Positions 8,082 through 15,081 of a stretch of DNA of 18,435 nt are shown here, piece by piece. The stretch is from Deltaproteobacteria bacterium (GTDB taxonomy: Bacteria > Desulfobacterota > DSM-4660 > Desulfatiglandales > Desulfatiglandaceae): contig QMLZ01000034.1 in NCBI GenBank assembly GCA_003646995.1, positions 1 to 18,435 on the forward strand, in the 5' to 3' direction. Both the position numbers and the translations under genes were made by a program. The notes below the pieces were generated by a model. The model searched no databases and was not told the origin of the DNA. It saw nothing but the letters and a program-made list of their open reading frames with translations. The number at the start of each line of letters is the position of its first letter. Position 1 is the first letter of the stretch.

Positions 8082-8807
8082 TTAAACTTCCCGTTTCTGT
8101 GCCAGAATATAATAAGTTATTCCGCCTATTAAGAGGTGGGATTTTATTATGGAAAACCCGGCCTCTACCAAGGCATGGCCCATATCCTCGGGGCCAATGA
8201 AATCGTGCACTGATTCGGTAAGGTATTTATAGGCATTTTTGTCTCCAGAGATAAGCCCGCCCAGAATGGGAAGTATATGATTGAAATATAACAGATAAAG
8301 CTGCCTGCCCGGTCCCTTGGCTGGAAGGGAAAACTCAAGGATAAGCACATGGCCTCCTGGTTTTAAGACCCGCTGGAACTCCTGCAGGGCCTCATCAACA
8401 TCAGGAACATTTCTGATTCCGTATGCAATCATGACCACGTCCAGGCTATGAGGCTTAATGGGAAGCTTTAAGGCATCTCCTTGGACAGCATGGTATCGTT
8501 GCATGCCCTTAGACTTGTTCTTGTATTTTAAGGTGGCCTTTTTGAGCATGGCAGGAGCAAGGTCCACCCCGATTATTATTGCGCCGGGCTGATATTTGAA
8601 AAGAGAAAAGGCAAAATCTCCTGTGCCCGTTGCCACATCAAGGACAAAAATGCCATTCTTTTTAGGGAGGCCCCGAACGGCCATCCTTCGCCACCAAATA
8701 TCAATCCCTGCTGACAGGAAATGGTTAAGAAAGTCATAGGCTGGTGCGATACGGTCAAACATGGACCTTATGCGTGGAGCACTCTTATCTAGAGTTAATT
8801 TTCCCAT
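8082..8807 (-). CDS. ubiE: Demethylmenaquinone C-methyltransferase (UbiE/MenG)
   Basis: 241 aa from the ATG at 8807. I prefer this to the in-frame GTG at 8831 because GGGAGG lies 11 bases before the ATG, the GTG overlaps the preceding gene, and the family usually starts shortly before the MFDRIAPAYDFLN block. SAM-binding motif I is LDVATGTGDFA, followed by VDLAPAML, the family signature AYGIRNVPD and LKPGGHVLILE. It methylates the ring of demethylmenaquinone, the last step of the pathway. It is the last gene of the transporter/prenyltransferase operon, 16 bases after the mqnP stop. The C-terminal YYILAQKR tail is intact. Because the pathway here is the futalosine one, the product should be menaquinone, so menG (or mqnG) would be an equally good name. 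Confidence 0.92.
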   Translation of the reverse strand: MGKLTLDKSAPRIRSMFDRIAPAYDFLNHFLSAGIDIWWRRMAVRGLPKKNGIFVLDVATGTGDFAFSLFKYQPGAIIIGVDLAPAMLKKATLKYKNKSKGMQRYHAVQGDALKLPIKPHSLDVVMIAYGIRNVPDVDEALQEFQRVLKPGGHVLILEFSLPAKGPGRQLYLLYFNHILPILGGLISGDKNAYKYLTESVHDFIGPEDMGHALVEAGFSIIKSHLLIGGITYYILAQKREV

Positions 8808-8823
8808 AAGGTGTTTTGCCTCC

Positions 8824-10539
8824 CTATCCACTCCAGGGCGTTGCTATGCGGTCCACAAATATCCCTAAGAAAAGCAATAGGGATATTGCGCTGTTAACAT
8901 GGAAAAAGGCCATATTTATTCGAGAAAGATCGTGGGGCCTTACCAACCAGTGTTCAACAAAAAGTAAAATACCAATTAAGGCGACAGTAGCCCAATAAAA
9001 GCCTGTCAGCCTAAACGCTTGTCCCAGGCCTAAAAGAGATAGGACCATTACTGCATGCAGCAAAGAGGATACCCAGAATGCCGTCTTTGCATTATACCTG
9101 GCAGGGAGGGAATAGAGGCCGGCCTTTTTGTCAAACTCAATATCTTGCAGTGCGTAGAGAATGTCAAAACCTGCAATAAAAGTCATCAATGCTACACTGA
9201 GCCAAAGGATCCTGTAATCCCAGATCCCTGTAGCAGCGATCCAACCACCTGCAGGTGCAAGCCCTATGGCAAAACCGAGATAGAAATGTGATAAAGAAGT
9301 AAACCGCTTTGTATATGAGTAAAACAGCAGTACACCCAGCACGGGGAATGACAGGGCAAAGCATAGCTTTCCCAACATAAAGCTGCTTAACACAAAGAGG
9401 GCAGAGGATATGATAACAAGAACTATCAATGCCCTTGGGCTAATTTGGCCTGTCACAGAGGGCCTGTTGCTGGTTCTTGGGTTCATGCGGTCGTAATGTA
9501 TGTCTGCCCACCTATTAAAGCCCATGGCGGCAGACCGGGCAAATGTCATGGCACATATGATCCAGATGAGTTTTGTCCAGGAAAACCCCCAGATATGATA
9601 CCCCAGGACAACGGCGCCAAGCGCGAAAGGTAAGGCAAATATGGTATGGCTTAATTTTATCAACCTGCCATAGGTTTTGATGGCAGCAATAAACCGGCCC
9701 TGGTTCATTTGAGCTGTCTCCTTGTCACCAGTATGTTTCCATGGGATCAGAATCTTTTCCATGCTGTTTAAGCCCCAGTTAAAAAGAAGCCCGAGCACAG
9801 ACAAAATCATAATTCCAAACAATAGCCTATCTGTCTGCATCAGGTCTGCAGAAGAAAGTATCAGAAAGCCAATCCCTGATTCAGCAGCCACCATCTCGGC
9901 GGTAACCACCAAGAGCAGAGCTATCCCCATACTTACTTTAAGGCCTGCAAATAGCATGGGGAGTGTGCATGGAAGTATGGCCTTTCTGGCCACGCTGAAT
10001 CTGGTGGCTCCCATTGATATGGCCGCCCTTATGAGCACAGGATCAACGTCTCTGATCCCTGCCCTCACATTTATTGCAATGGGAAAGAATACACCCAGTG
10101 CTATGACCGTTGTCTTGGATGCCTCTCCAATGCCGAGCCACAAAATTAACAGGGGGAGTATAGCGATCTTGGGTATGGGGTATGTTACGGCTAGGAGCGG
10201 ATTAAGGATGCTGTCGCCCATGGAAGAAAGGCCAAGAATGAAGCCGACAAGTATCCCAGCGCTTGCTCCAATAGCAAAACCCCATCCCACTCGCCACATG
10301 CTGGCACCGATGTGGCGGATGATCTCGCCTGTCCTGACCATCTCCCAGCCTGATTTCAGGATGACACTGGGGGCGGGCAAAAACAAAGGAGATACCAGAC
10401 CAGAACCGGAAATGAGCTCCCATAGGAGAAGACAGCCTGCTATGGAAAGCAGGCTTGCAAATGGATAATTCCGATAATTAACAAAAAAGGCCCTGAATTT
10501 GACCTCTTTTTTTTCCACATTGCTGTCTCCGATGCTCAT
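8824..10539 (-). CDS. ABC permease joined in frame to a UbiA-type prenyltransferase (MqnP-like)
   Basis: 571 aa in one frame. Residues about 25-265 are a SsuC/TauC-type inner-membrane permease with several membrane helices and the ATPase-contacting EAA loop (AAISMGATRFSVARKAILP, 172-190). Residues 278-571 are a complete UbiA-family prenyltransferase. Its first Asp motif is NRWADIHYDRMNPRT (342-356) and its second DILYALQDIEFDKKAG (459-474), which bind Mg-prenyl-diphosphate. That half should prenylate the dihydroxynaphthoate made by MqnD. The linker is only about ten residues. M278 has its own Shine-Dalgarno (separate entry), so prenyltransferase alone may also be made. Known permease and UbiA halves both have a cytoplasmic N-terminus, so a fusion is topologically possible. 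The start ATG has a weak ribosome site; a GTG at codon 8 with GGAG upstream is an alternative. A single-base deletion or sequencing error that joined two genes is the main rival explanation. Confidence 0.85.
   Translation of the reverse strand: MSIGDSNVEKKEVKFRAFFVNYRNYPFASLLSIAGCLLLWELISGSGLVSPLFLPAPSVILKSGWEMVRTGEIIRHIGASMWRVGWGFAIGASAGILVGFILGLSSMGDSILNPLLAVTYPIPKIAILPLLILWLGIGEASKTTVIALGVFFPIAINVRAGIRDVDPVLIRAAISMGATRFSVARKAILPCTLPMLFAGLKVSMGIALLLVVTAEMVAAESGIGFLILSSADLMQTDRLLFGIMILSVLGLLFNWGLNSMEKILIPWKHTGDKETAQMNQGRFIAAIKTYGRLIKLSHTIFALPFALGAVVLGYHIWGFSWTKLIWIICAMTFARSAAMGFNRWADIHYDRMNPRTSNRPSVTGQISPRALIVLVIISSALFVLSSFMLGKLCFALSFPVLGVLLFYSYTKRFTSLSHFYLGFAIGLAPAGGWIAATGIWDYRILWLSVALMTFIAGFDILYALQDIEFDKKAGLYSLPARYNAKTAFWVSSLLHAVMVLSLLGLGQAFRLTGFYWATVALIGILLFVEHWLVRPHDLSRINMAFFHVNSAISLLLFLGIFVDRIATPWSG
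9706..9723 (-). promoter_or_regulatory. Internal ribosome binding site and ATG at the permease/prenyltransferase junction
   Basis: On the minus strand AAGGAG (9723-9718) lies nine bases before an in-frame ATG (9708-9706), which is codon 278 and begins MNQGRFIAAIK. This is exactly where stand-alone UbiA-type proteins begin. A TGA sits at 9727-9725, just before the AAGGAG, one base out of frame with the permease. The arrangement looks like the ordinary boundary of two tightly spaced genes. Confidence 0.65.
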
Positions 10540-10571
10540 TTTTTCTTTCGTTAACGCCTTTCACCAAGCCT

Positions 10572-11348
10572 TTACAGGGCCAAATTTATACTACTCGTGC
10601 CGCTTCTCATTAGACCCCAGATCTCTTTAAGATATTCCATAAATTCAGGGCTAAGTTTGATTTCTTCTTTCCTGGGTCTGGGTAGATCTATATTTATGAT
10701 TTTCTCCACCTGAGCAGGCGTTTTTCCAAGCACAACCACTCTGTCTCCAAGAAACACTGCCTCCGGGATGTAATGGGTGATATACATTACGGTCTTTTTC
10801 GTCTTTTCAAAGATATTTGCCAGCTCCCATTGCATCATTGCCCTGGTCTCAGCATCCAGGGCTGAAAAGGGCTCATCCATTAGCAAAAGCATAGGGTCCA
10901 TAGCCAGCGCCCTTGCAATGGCGGCCCTTTGTTTCATTCCGCCTGATATTTGATGGGGATAATTTTTTTCAAATCCACTGAGCCCAACAAGGGATATAAA
11001 TTCCTGTACGATTTTCTTTCTTTGTGCTTTGTTGATGCGTTTTTCTTCCAGGCCAAATTCCACATTGGCTTCTACTGTGCGCCAGGGGAAAAGCGCGAGC
11101 TCTTGAAAGACCACTGCAGTAAGGGACCTGGCATTATCAAATGTACCTTCAAAACTAACTTTCCCACTTGTGGGAGCCACTAACCCGGCGATTATATTTA
11201 AGAGTGTGGTTTTACCGCATCCAGAAGGCCCTACCACGCAGACAAACTCACCCTGTTCAATAGTGAAATTAATGTCCCTCAATACCTCGATGCTGCCCGA
11301 GCCATTTTGAGTAAAGAACTTGGATAAATTTTCAATTATTACTCGCAC
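10572..11348 (-). CDS. ABC transporter ATP-binding protein (SsuB/TauB-like)
   Basis: 258 aa, usual for the nitrate/sulfonate/taurine-type importers. The Walker A motif is GPSGCGKTT (40-48). The Q-loop is VFQELALFPW (Q82). The ABC signature is ISGGMKQ (134-140), with Ile for Leu and Met for Gln. Walker B is LLLMDEP (154-160), the D-loop SALD, and the switch His is H192 in YITHYIPEA. It powers import through the permease encoded next. The start is GTG, 17 bases inside the end of the substrate-binding gene, with AGGGA eight bases upstream, so translation is probably coupled. The permease gene starts 32 bases after its stop. Being framed by mqn genes implies a substrate tied to quinone synthesis, but the sequence does not say which. 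Confidence 0.92.
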   Translation of the reverse strand: MRVIIENLSKFFTQNGSGSIEVLRDINFTIEQGEFVCVVGPSGCGKTTLLNIIAGLVAPTSGKVSFEGTFDNARSLTAVVFQELALFPWRTVEANVEFGLEEKRINKAQRKKIVQEFISLVGLSGFEKNYPHQISGGMKQRAAIARALAMDPMLLLMDEPFSALDAETRAMMQWELANIFEKTKKTVMYITHYIPEAVFLGDRVVVLGKTPAQVEKIINIDLPRPRKEEIKLSPEFMEYLKEIWGLMRSGTSSINLAL

Positions 11349-12363
11349 CTTTGAGTCCCTTTACGGCCTGTTGCCAGAGGTGGGTATCCACAATGTCTTC
11401 GGCGTTGAGTTTTTTCTTAATGAGGCCATTTTTGTAAAACCAGTCCACCTGAGTCTGAATGTCCTTTTTATCCAGCTTGCCCAAGGGATCATTGTAATTG
11501 AGGCCTTTTTGTATGAGGGCTGGCTTTCTGTGGGTATATTTGGAAATGAATCCTATAACTTCATCGAAATTCTTGCCCTTGAGTGCCTTACCATTTTCTT
11601 TTCGCAGGCAGTTTTCATAATAATAGCTGCATCCCCTGATATAGGCCCTCATAAACGGGATCATCTGATCCTTATTCCCCAAAACCGATTTTTTCGCGAA
11701 AATTGCAGCTATCTGGTAAGGAAAATAATCACTTACCCACAGCATAATATGCCCCATTTTTTTTGCTTCCATTACAGTGCAGAAGGGCTGAACCATGAAG
11801 GCAGTGGTAATATTGTTAGTTGCCACCGTGTCCATCATATTCTTAACACCCCCAAGAGGCGTTACCTTTATGGAACTAAGTGGCATCCTAGCGCTTTCAA
11901 GAAGGCGGCCGATGATATAATGGAATGTAGAGCCTATTTGTGTTACCCCCACCTTGTGACCTTTAAGGTCCCTTAAGTTACGGATACCTCCGTTCCATGC
12001 CTTGTTGGATACCATTAGTCCAACAAGTCTGTATCCCGGCCAGATCCTGCCCTTATCCGCAATTATCTTTATGTCCAAACCACCAATCATTGCGTTATAA
12101 AGCCCTGCAGTAAGGCCAGTGGCGCCTATATGAATGTCTCCAGAGGCCGAAGCAACGGCTATGGGCTGTGCTGAAGAGAAAAACACAAAATCCACATTTG
12201 CGCCTTCCTGTTTAAAATATCCTTTTTCTTTTGCAATAAAAAGAGGGGCCGAAGAGGTTAACCTTAGCAAGCCTACTTTGAGAGGTTTCTTGGCTCTTGG
12301 AGAGGAGGGAAATATGAGAATTAACAGCATAGAAAAAAGAACCATTTGAGCAAATTTTTTCAT
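11332..12363 (-). CDS. ABC transporter periplasmic substrate-binding protein (NMT1/THI5-like)
   Basis: 343 aa from the ATG at 12363, which has GGAGG at seven bases; a longer in-frame extension upstream runs through the promoter and is discarded. The N-terminus MKKFAQMVLFSMLLILIF is a Sec signal peptide, probably cut near the SPRAKK segment. There is no lipobox Cys, so the protein should be free in the periplasm. The mature part starts KVGLLRLTSSAPLFIAKEKG, followed by YFKQEG, the hallmark of the SsuA/ThiY/NMT1 binding-protein group. Known ligands in that group are sulfonates, nitrate and pyrimidine or aromatic compounds. It is first in the operon with the ATPase, permease-MqnP and UbiE, under the promoter carrying operator 1. 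The ligand is unknown; a futalosine-route intermediate or aromatic acid is an inference from position. Confidence 0.9.
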   Translation of the reverse strand: MKKFAQMVLFSMLLILIFPSSPRAKKPLKVGLLRLTSSAPLFIAKEKGYFKQEGANVDFVFFSSAQPIAVASASGDIHIGATGLTAGLYNAMIGGLDIKIIADKGRIWPGYRLVGLMVSNKAWNGGIRNLRDLKGHKVGVTQIGSTFHYIIGRLLESARMPLSSIKVTPLGGVKNMMDTVATNNITTAFMVQPFCTVMEAKKMGHIMLWVSDYFPYQIAAIFAKKSVLGNKDQMIPFMRAYIRGCSYYYENCLRKENGKALKGKNFDEVIGFISKYTHRKPALIQKGLNYNDPLGKLDKKDIQTQVDWFYKNGLIKKKLNAEDIVDTHLWQQAVKGLKGASNN

Positions 12364-12427
12364 CGAATACCTCCCTGATGGTGTTATTTTCACAAAAACC
12401 CTTGCACATGATATATTACAGCGGTAT

Positions 12428-12456
12428 ATTATTGACCGATCGGTCATAATAGTCAA
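12428..12456 (-). promoter_or_regulatory. Predicted promoter of the transporter/mqnP/ubiE operon
   Basis: On the minus strand TTGACT (12456-12451, 5/6) and AATAAT (12433-12428, 5/6) are separated by exactly 17 bases. It lies about 65 bases upstream of the substrate-binding protein ATG. The perfect palindrome TGACCGATCGGTCA occupies most of the spacer, so a bound repressor would block RNA polymerase directly. Confidence 0.7.
12433..12446. promoter_or_regulatory. Operator 1: 14-bp perfect palindrome, TetR-type
   Basis: TGACCGATCGGTCA is its own reverse complement. The arms TGACC/GGTCA are the same as those of operator 2, 58 bases away centre to centre. It lies inside the leftward promoter spacer. 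The form resembles known TetR-family operators such as the RutR consensus (TTGACCA-N2-TGGTCAA). The TetR gene at the right end of the window is the natural candidate to bind it. Confidence 0.7.
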
Positions 12457-12489
12457 CAAATAACATTCAATAATATAAGGAACATCATA

Positions 12490-13617
12490 ATGACCAATTG
12501 GTCAATTTTCACTAAAGAGATCAGGATTTCAAGCAAACTCATTAATGATCCTGAACTCATTGCCATAAAGGAAAAAATTGAGCACGGAAAAAGGCTGGAC
12601 AAGGCTGACGGACTTGCCTGCCTGAAAACACATGATCTTCTGGGGCTTGGCCAGCTGGCCAATGCCATAAGACATGCCCATTACGGAAAACAAACATCCT
12701 ATATCGTGAACCATCACATAAATTATACCAATGTGTGCTCTAATGCATGTAGGTTCTGTGCCTTTTACAGGGCACCGGGTGCAGATGGTGCCTACACCCT
12801 GAAAATAGAGGATATTCTAAAGTCGATCCGTTCGGCTTCGCTGGCGGGACTTCAGGAGGTTCACGTGGTGGGAGGCTGTAATCCCGAGCTGGACCTGAGT
12901 TATTATTTGGATATGTTTAAAACTATCGGGTCCTGGAATGGCCAGGTAAAGATCAAGGCCCTTACCGCTGTTGAGGTTGACCAGATCGCCAAAAAGCAAT
13001 CCATGAGTTCACTGGAAGTACTTGAGACATTGAGGAATGCCGGACTTGCTGCGATGCCTGGAGGGGGGGCAGAGGTGTTTTCTGCCAGACTCCACAAGAT
13101 CCTTTTCCCTAAGAAAGCAGATGCTGAGACCTGGCTCAGGATTCACGGGGAAGCACATTCCCTGGGCATAAAAACCAATGCCACCATGCTCATAGGTCAC
13201 CTTGAGACCCTGGAAGAGAGAGTGGAACATTTTACCAGGCTGAGGGAGCAGCAGGACAGGAGCGGCGGTTTTCAGGCATTTATCTTGCTTCCTTTTCATC
13301 CCTCGAACACGCCCTTGGATTACCTGAGAGGTCCATCTGGGCCTGACATACTCAAGACCCTGGCCACTGCCAGATTGATGCTTGATAACATTCCTCATAT
13401 GAAAGCCTACTGGGTTATGCTGGGGACCAAGCTGGCAGAGATTGCCCTCCATTACGGAGCAGATGATTTTGAAGGCACCATTGTTAACGAGCACATAGCC
13501 CATGAGGCAGGGGCAAGGACGGCCAAGGGCTTGACCGAGGATGAGCTGGTTTCCTTGATCAAGGAAGCAGGGTTTGTGCCGGTGAAGAGAGATACGTTTC
13601 ATAATGTTGTTGGATAG
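12490..13617 (+). CDS. mqnE: Aminodeoxyfutalosine synthase (radical SAM)
   Basis: 375 aa. The radical SAM motif CX3CX2C is C83, C87 and C90 (NVCSNACRFCAFYR). The features that separate MqnE from MqnC are present: AYTLKIEDIL after the cluster, EVHVVGGCNPELDLSYYLDM, an ALTAVEVDQ block, GGGAEVFSARLHKIL, and AFILLPFHPSNTPL near the C-terminus. It joins 3-[(1-carboxyvinyl)oxy]benzoate, made from chorismate by MqnA, to SAM-derived adenosine, giving aminodeoxyfutalosine. The ATG is preceded by AAGGA at eight bases. Operator 2 begins at the second base of this ATG, so repressor binding would cover the initiation region. It is first of a plus-strand mqnE-mqnC-mqnX group, though a 375-base spacer precedes mqnC. 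MqnA is not in the window. Confidence 0.93.
   Translation: MTNWSIFTKEIRISSKLINDPELIAIKEKIEHGKRLDKADGLACLKTHDLLGLGQLANAIRHAHYGKQTSYIVNHHINYTNVCSNACRFCAFYRAPGADGAYTLKIEDILKSIRSASLAGLQEVHVVGGCNPELDLSYYLDMFKTIGSWNGQVKIKALTAVEVDQIAKKQSMSSLEVLETLRNAGLAAMPGGGAEVFSARLHKILFPKKADAETWLRIHGEAHSLGIKTNATMLIGHLETLEERVEHFTRLREQQDRSGGFQAFILLPFHPSNTPLDYLRGPSGPDILKTLATARLMLDNIPHMKAYWVMLGTKLAEIALHYGADDFEGTIVNEHIAHEAGARTAKGLTEDELVSLIKEAGFVPVKRDTFHNVVG
12491..12504. promoter_or_regulatory. Operator 2: 14-bp perfect palindrome overlapping the mqnE start
   Basis: TGACCAATTGGTCA is its own reverse complement and has the same TGACC/GGTCA arms as operator 1 with a different centre. It begins within the mqnE ATG and covers codons 1-5. 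It would act as a roadblock just downstream of the rightward start site. Only the arms are shared, as expected of a true recognition element rather than a duplication. Confidence 0.65.
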
Positions 13618-13762
13618 GAGCAAGGAGGCAGGAGTAAGAAGTCAGAAGTCGGTTGTAGAGGGCATGATGAATTAAATGATGGGATAGTAGAGTAAGTGGG
13701 AGTTAAATTTTTATAGTTGTTTTTAGAGAATTATTTCCGCCTAAAATCAATTTCAAAGTCGA

Positions 13763-13882
13763 CGCAGGGGAACGGGATGTTCCCCCCGCCTGCGCCGACG
13801 CTTCGGCGGGCAGGGAAGCGGCGTGTTTTGGCCCCATAGCCAGCCTGCCTGGTGCAGACAGGGAGGGAATATGCCGTTTCCC
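13763..13882. repeat. GC-rich palindromic element between mqnE and mqnC
   Basis: A block of nested inverted repeats lies inside an otherwise AT-rich 375-base spacer (13618-13992). One hairpin spans about 13763-13795, with arms CGCAG/CTGCG outside GGGAAC/GTTCCC. A second, about 13789-13814, has CGCCGA/TCGGCG around CGCT with CCTG/CAGG outside. A third, about 13844-13867, pairs CCTGCCTG with a GACAGGGAGG arm. GGGAAGCGGC (13813-13822) is matched by GCCGTTTCCC (13873-13882) as a 9-of-10 inverted repeat. It looks like a REP/MITE-type element rather than a gene. The rest of the spacer holds purine-rich sequence after the mqnE stop and nothing else I recognise. Confidence 0.55.
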
Positions 13883-13992
13883 TGGGTTAACACATTACAG
13901 TTAACAACCTTTTTTCAAAACACCAAATTCGCAGTCTCTAATTTATTGATACTGCAGGATGCATTTTAAAACCATAATTACCTTGGACATCA

Positions 13993-15081
13993 GTGTTGGA
14001 GAATATGAATCTAGTAGATCAGACGGTGAGAAAGCTTGAAAACGGGGAACCCATAGGGCTTGATGAGGCCAGGGCCCTGTATGGGAACATGGATCTTTTG
14101 ACCCTTGGGCAATTAGCCCATATGGTAAGAGCCCGCCTCAACGGAGCCTCTCAAGTGACCTTTGCCATAGACAGGAACATCAATTACACAAACATCTGTG
14201 TTTCAGGTTGCAGGTTCTGCGCGTTTTTTAGAAACAGGGATCATGAACAGGCCTATGTGATTGATGATAAGACTCTAGAAAAAAAGGTCATTGAGACTAG
14301 GGAGCTAGGAGGAACCCATATCCTTTTCCAGGGAGGACTGAATCCAGACCTGGACCTTGACTGGCATAAGGAAAAGATATCCATGATAAGGGCACTGGGC
14401 CTTAATGTGCACGGATACTCCCCACCTGAGATAATATTCTTTTCAAACTCGTGGAACATGACAGTGACAGAGGTGCTTGAGGAGCTAATAAAGGCCGGCC
14501 TGTCCTCAATCCCGGGTGGCGGAGCTGAGATACTAAGTGACAGAGCTAGGCAGATTGTCTCACCCAGAAAGGCAACTACAATGCAATGGCTGCACGTGAT
14601 GGAGGTTGCTCACAAACTTGGCCTGAAGACAACAGCCACTATGATGTTCGGCCACGTGGAAACGGTCGAGGAACGGCTCGAACATCTGTTTCTCATAAGG
14701 GAACTGCAGGATAAAACAGGTGGATTCACCTCCTTTATACCATGGACTTACCAAATGGGGGAACAGACTATACAGGTGCCCAAGACAGGCACTAATTCCT
14801 ATTTGCGAATACTGGCCATATCCAGGATTGTGCTTAACAATGTTCCCCATATTCAGGCATCCTGGGTCACCCAAGGGCCACATGTGGCTCAGGTGGCCCT
14901 TCACTTTGGGGCGGATGATTTTGGGTCCAGCATGATTGAAGAGAACGTTGTGAGTGCCGCGGGCACAAGCTATCTCTTGCCTCCTGAAGAGATCATTGCC
15001 CTGGCAAAGGAGGCAGGGTTTAAGGCGCACCAGCGGGACAACGTGTATAATAAGGCTGCCCGCGAGCAGGAGATTCCCTAG
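13993..15081 (+). CDS. mqnC: Cyclic dehypoxanthine futalosine synthase (radical SAM)
   Basis: 362 aa. The radical SAM cysteines are C69, C73 and C76 (NICVSGCRFCAFFR). MqnC-type features are HILFQGGLNPDLDLDWH, the HGYSPPEI block, GGGAEILSDRARQIV, and TSFIPWTYQ, where MqnE has AFILLPFHP. It closes the second ring of dehypoxanthine futalosine, the step between MqnB and MqnD. The start is uncertain: GTG at 13993 with weak TTGGA upstream, or ATG at 14005 with GGAG only three bases away. The two differ by four residues. It is separated from mqnE by a palindromic element, but its stop TAG is immediately followed by the mqnX ATG. It is about 30% recognisably similar in layout to the mqnE product, as expected of paralogous steps of one pathway. 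Confidence 0.93.
   Translation: MLENMNLVDQTVRKLENGEPIGLDEARALYGNMDLLTLGQLAHMVRARLNGASQVTFAIDRNINYTNICVSGCRFCAFFRNRDHEQAYVIDDKTLEKKVIETRELGGTHILFQGGLNPDLDLDWHKEKISMIRALGLNVHGYSPPEIIFFSNSWNMTVTEVLEELIKAGLSSIPGGGAEILSDRARQIVSPRKATTMQWLHVMEVAHKLGLKTTATMMFGHVETVEERLEHLFLIRELQDKTGGFTSFIPWTYQMGEQTIQVPKTGTNSYLRILAISRIVLNNVPHIQASWVTQGPHVAQVALHFGADDFGSSMIEENVVSAAGTSYLLPPEEIIALAKEAGFKAHQRDNVYNKAAREQEIP

Noticed and set aside
9722..10468. 248-codon plus-strand frame opposite the permease
   Set aside because: Lies wholly antisense to a well-supported membrane protein; its Ser/Pro/Met-rich translation is the usual shadow of a hydrophobic gene.
11320..11976. 218-codon plus-strand frame opposite the substrate-binding protein
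   Set aside because: Antisense shadow; the minus-strand gene has a signal peptide, ribosome binding site and family motifs.
12364..12459. N-terminal extension of the substrate-binding protein by 32 codons
   Set aside because: It would run through the predicted promoter and operator 1; the ATG at 12363 has GGAGG and starts a proper signal peptide.
13009..13623. 204-codon minus-strand frame opposite mqnE
   Set aside because: Antisense shadow of a clear radical SAM gene, no recognisable motif.
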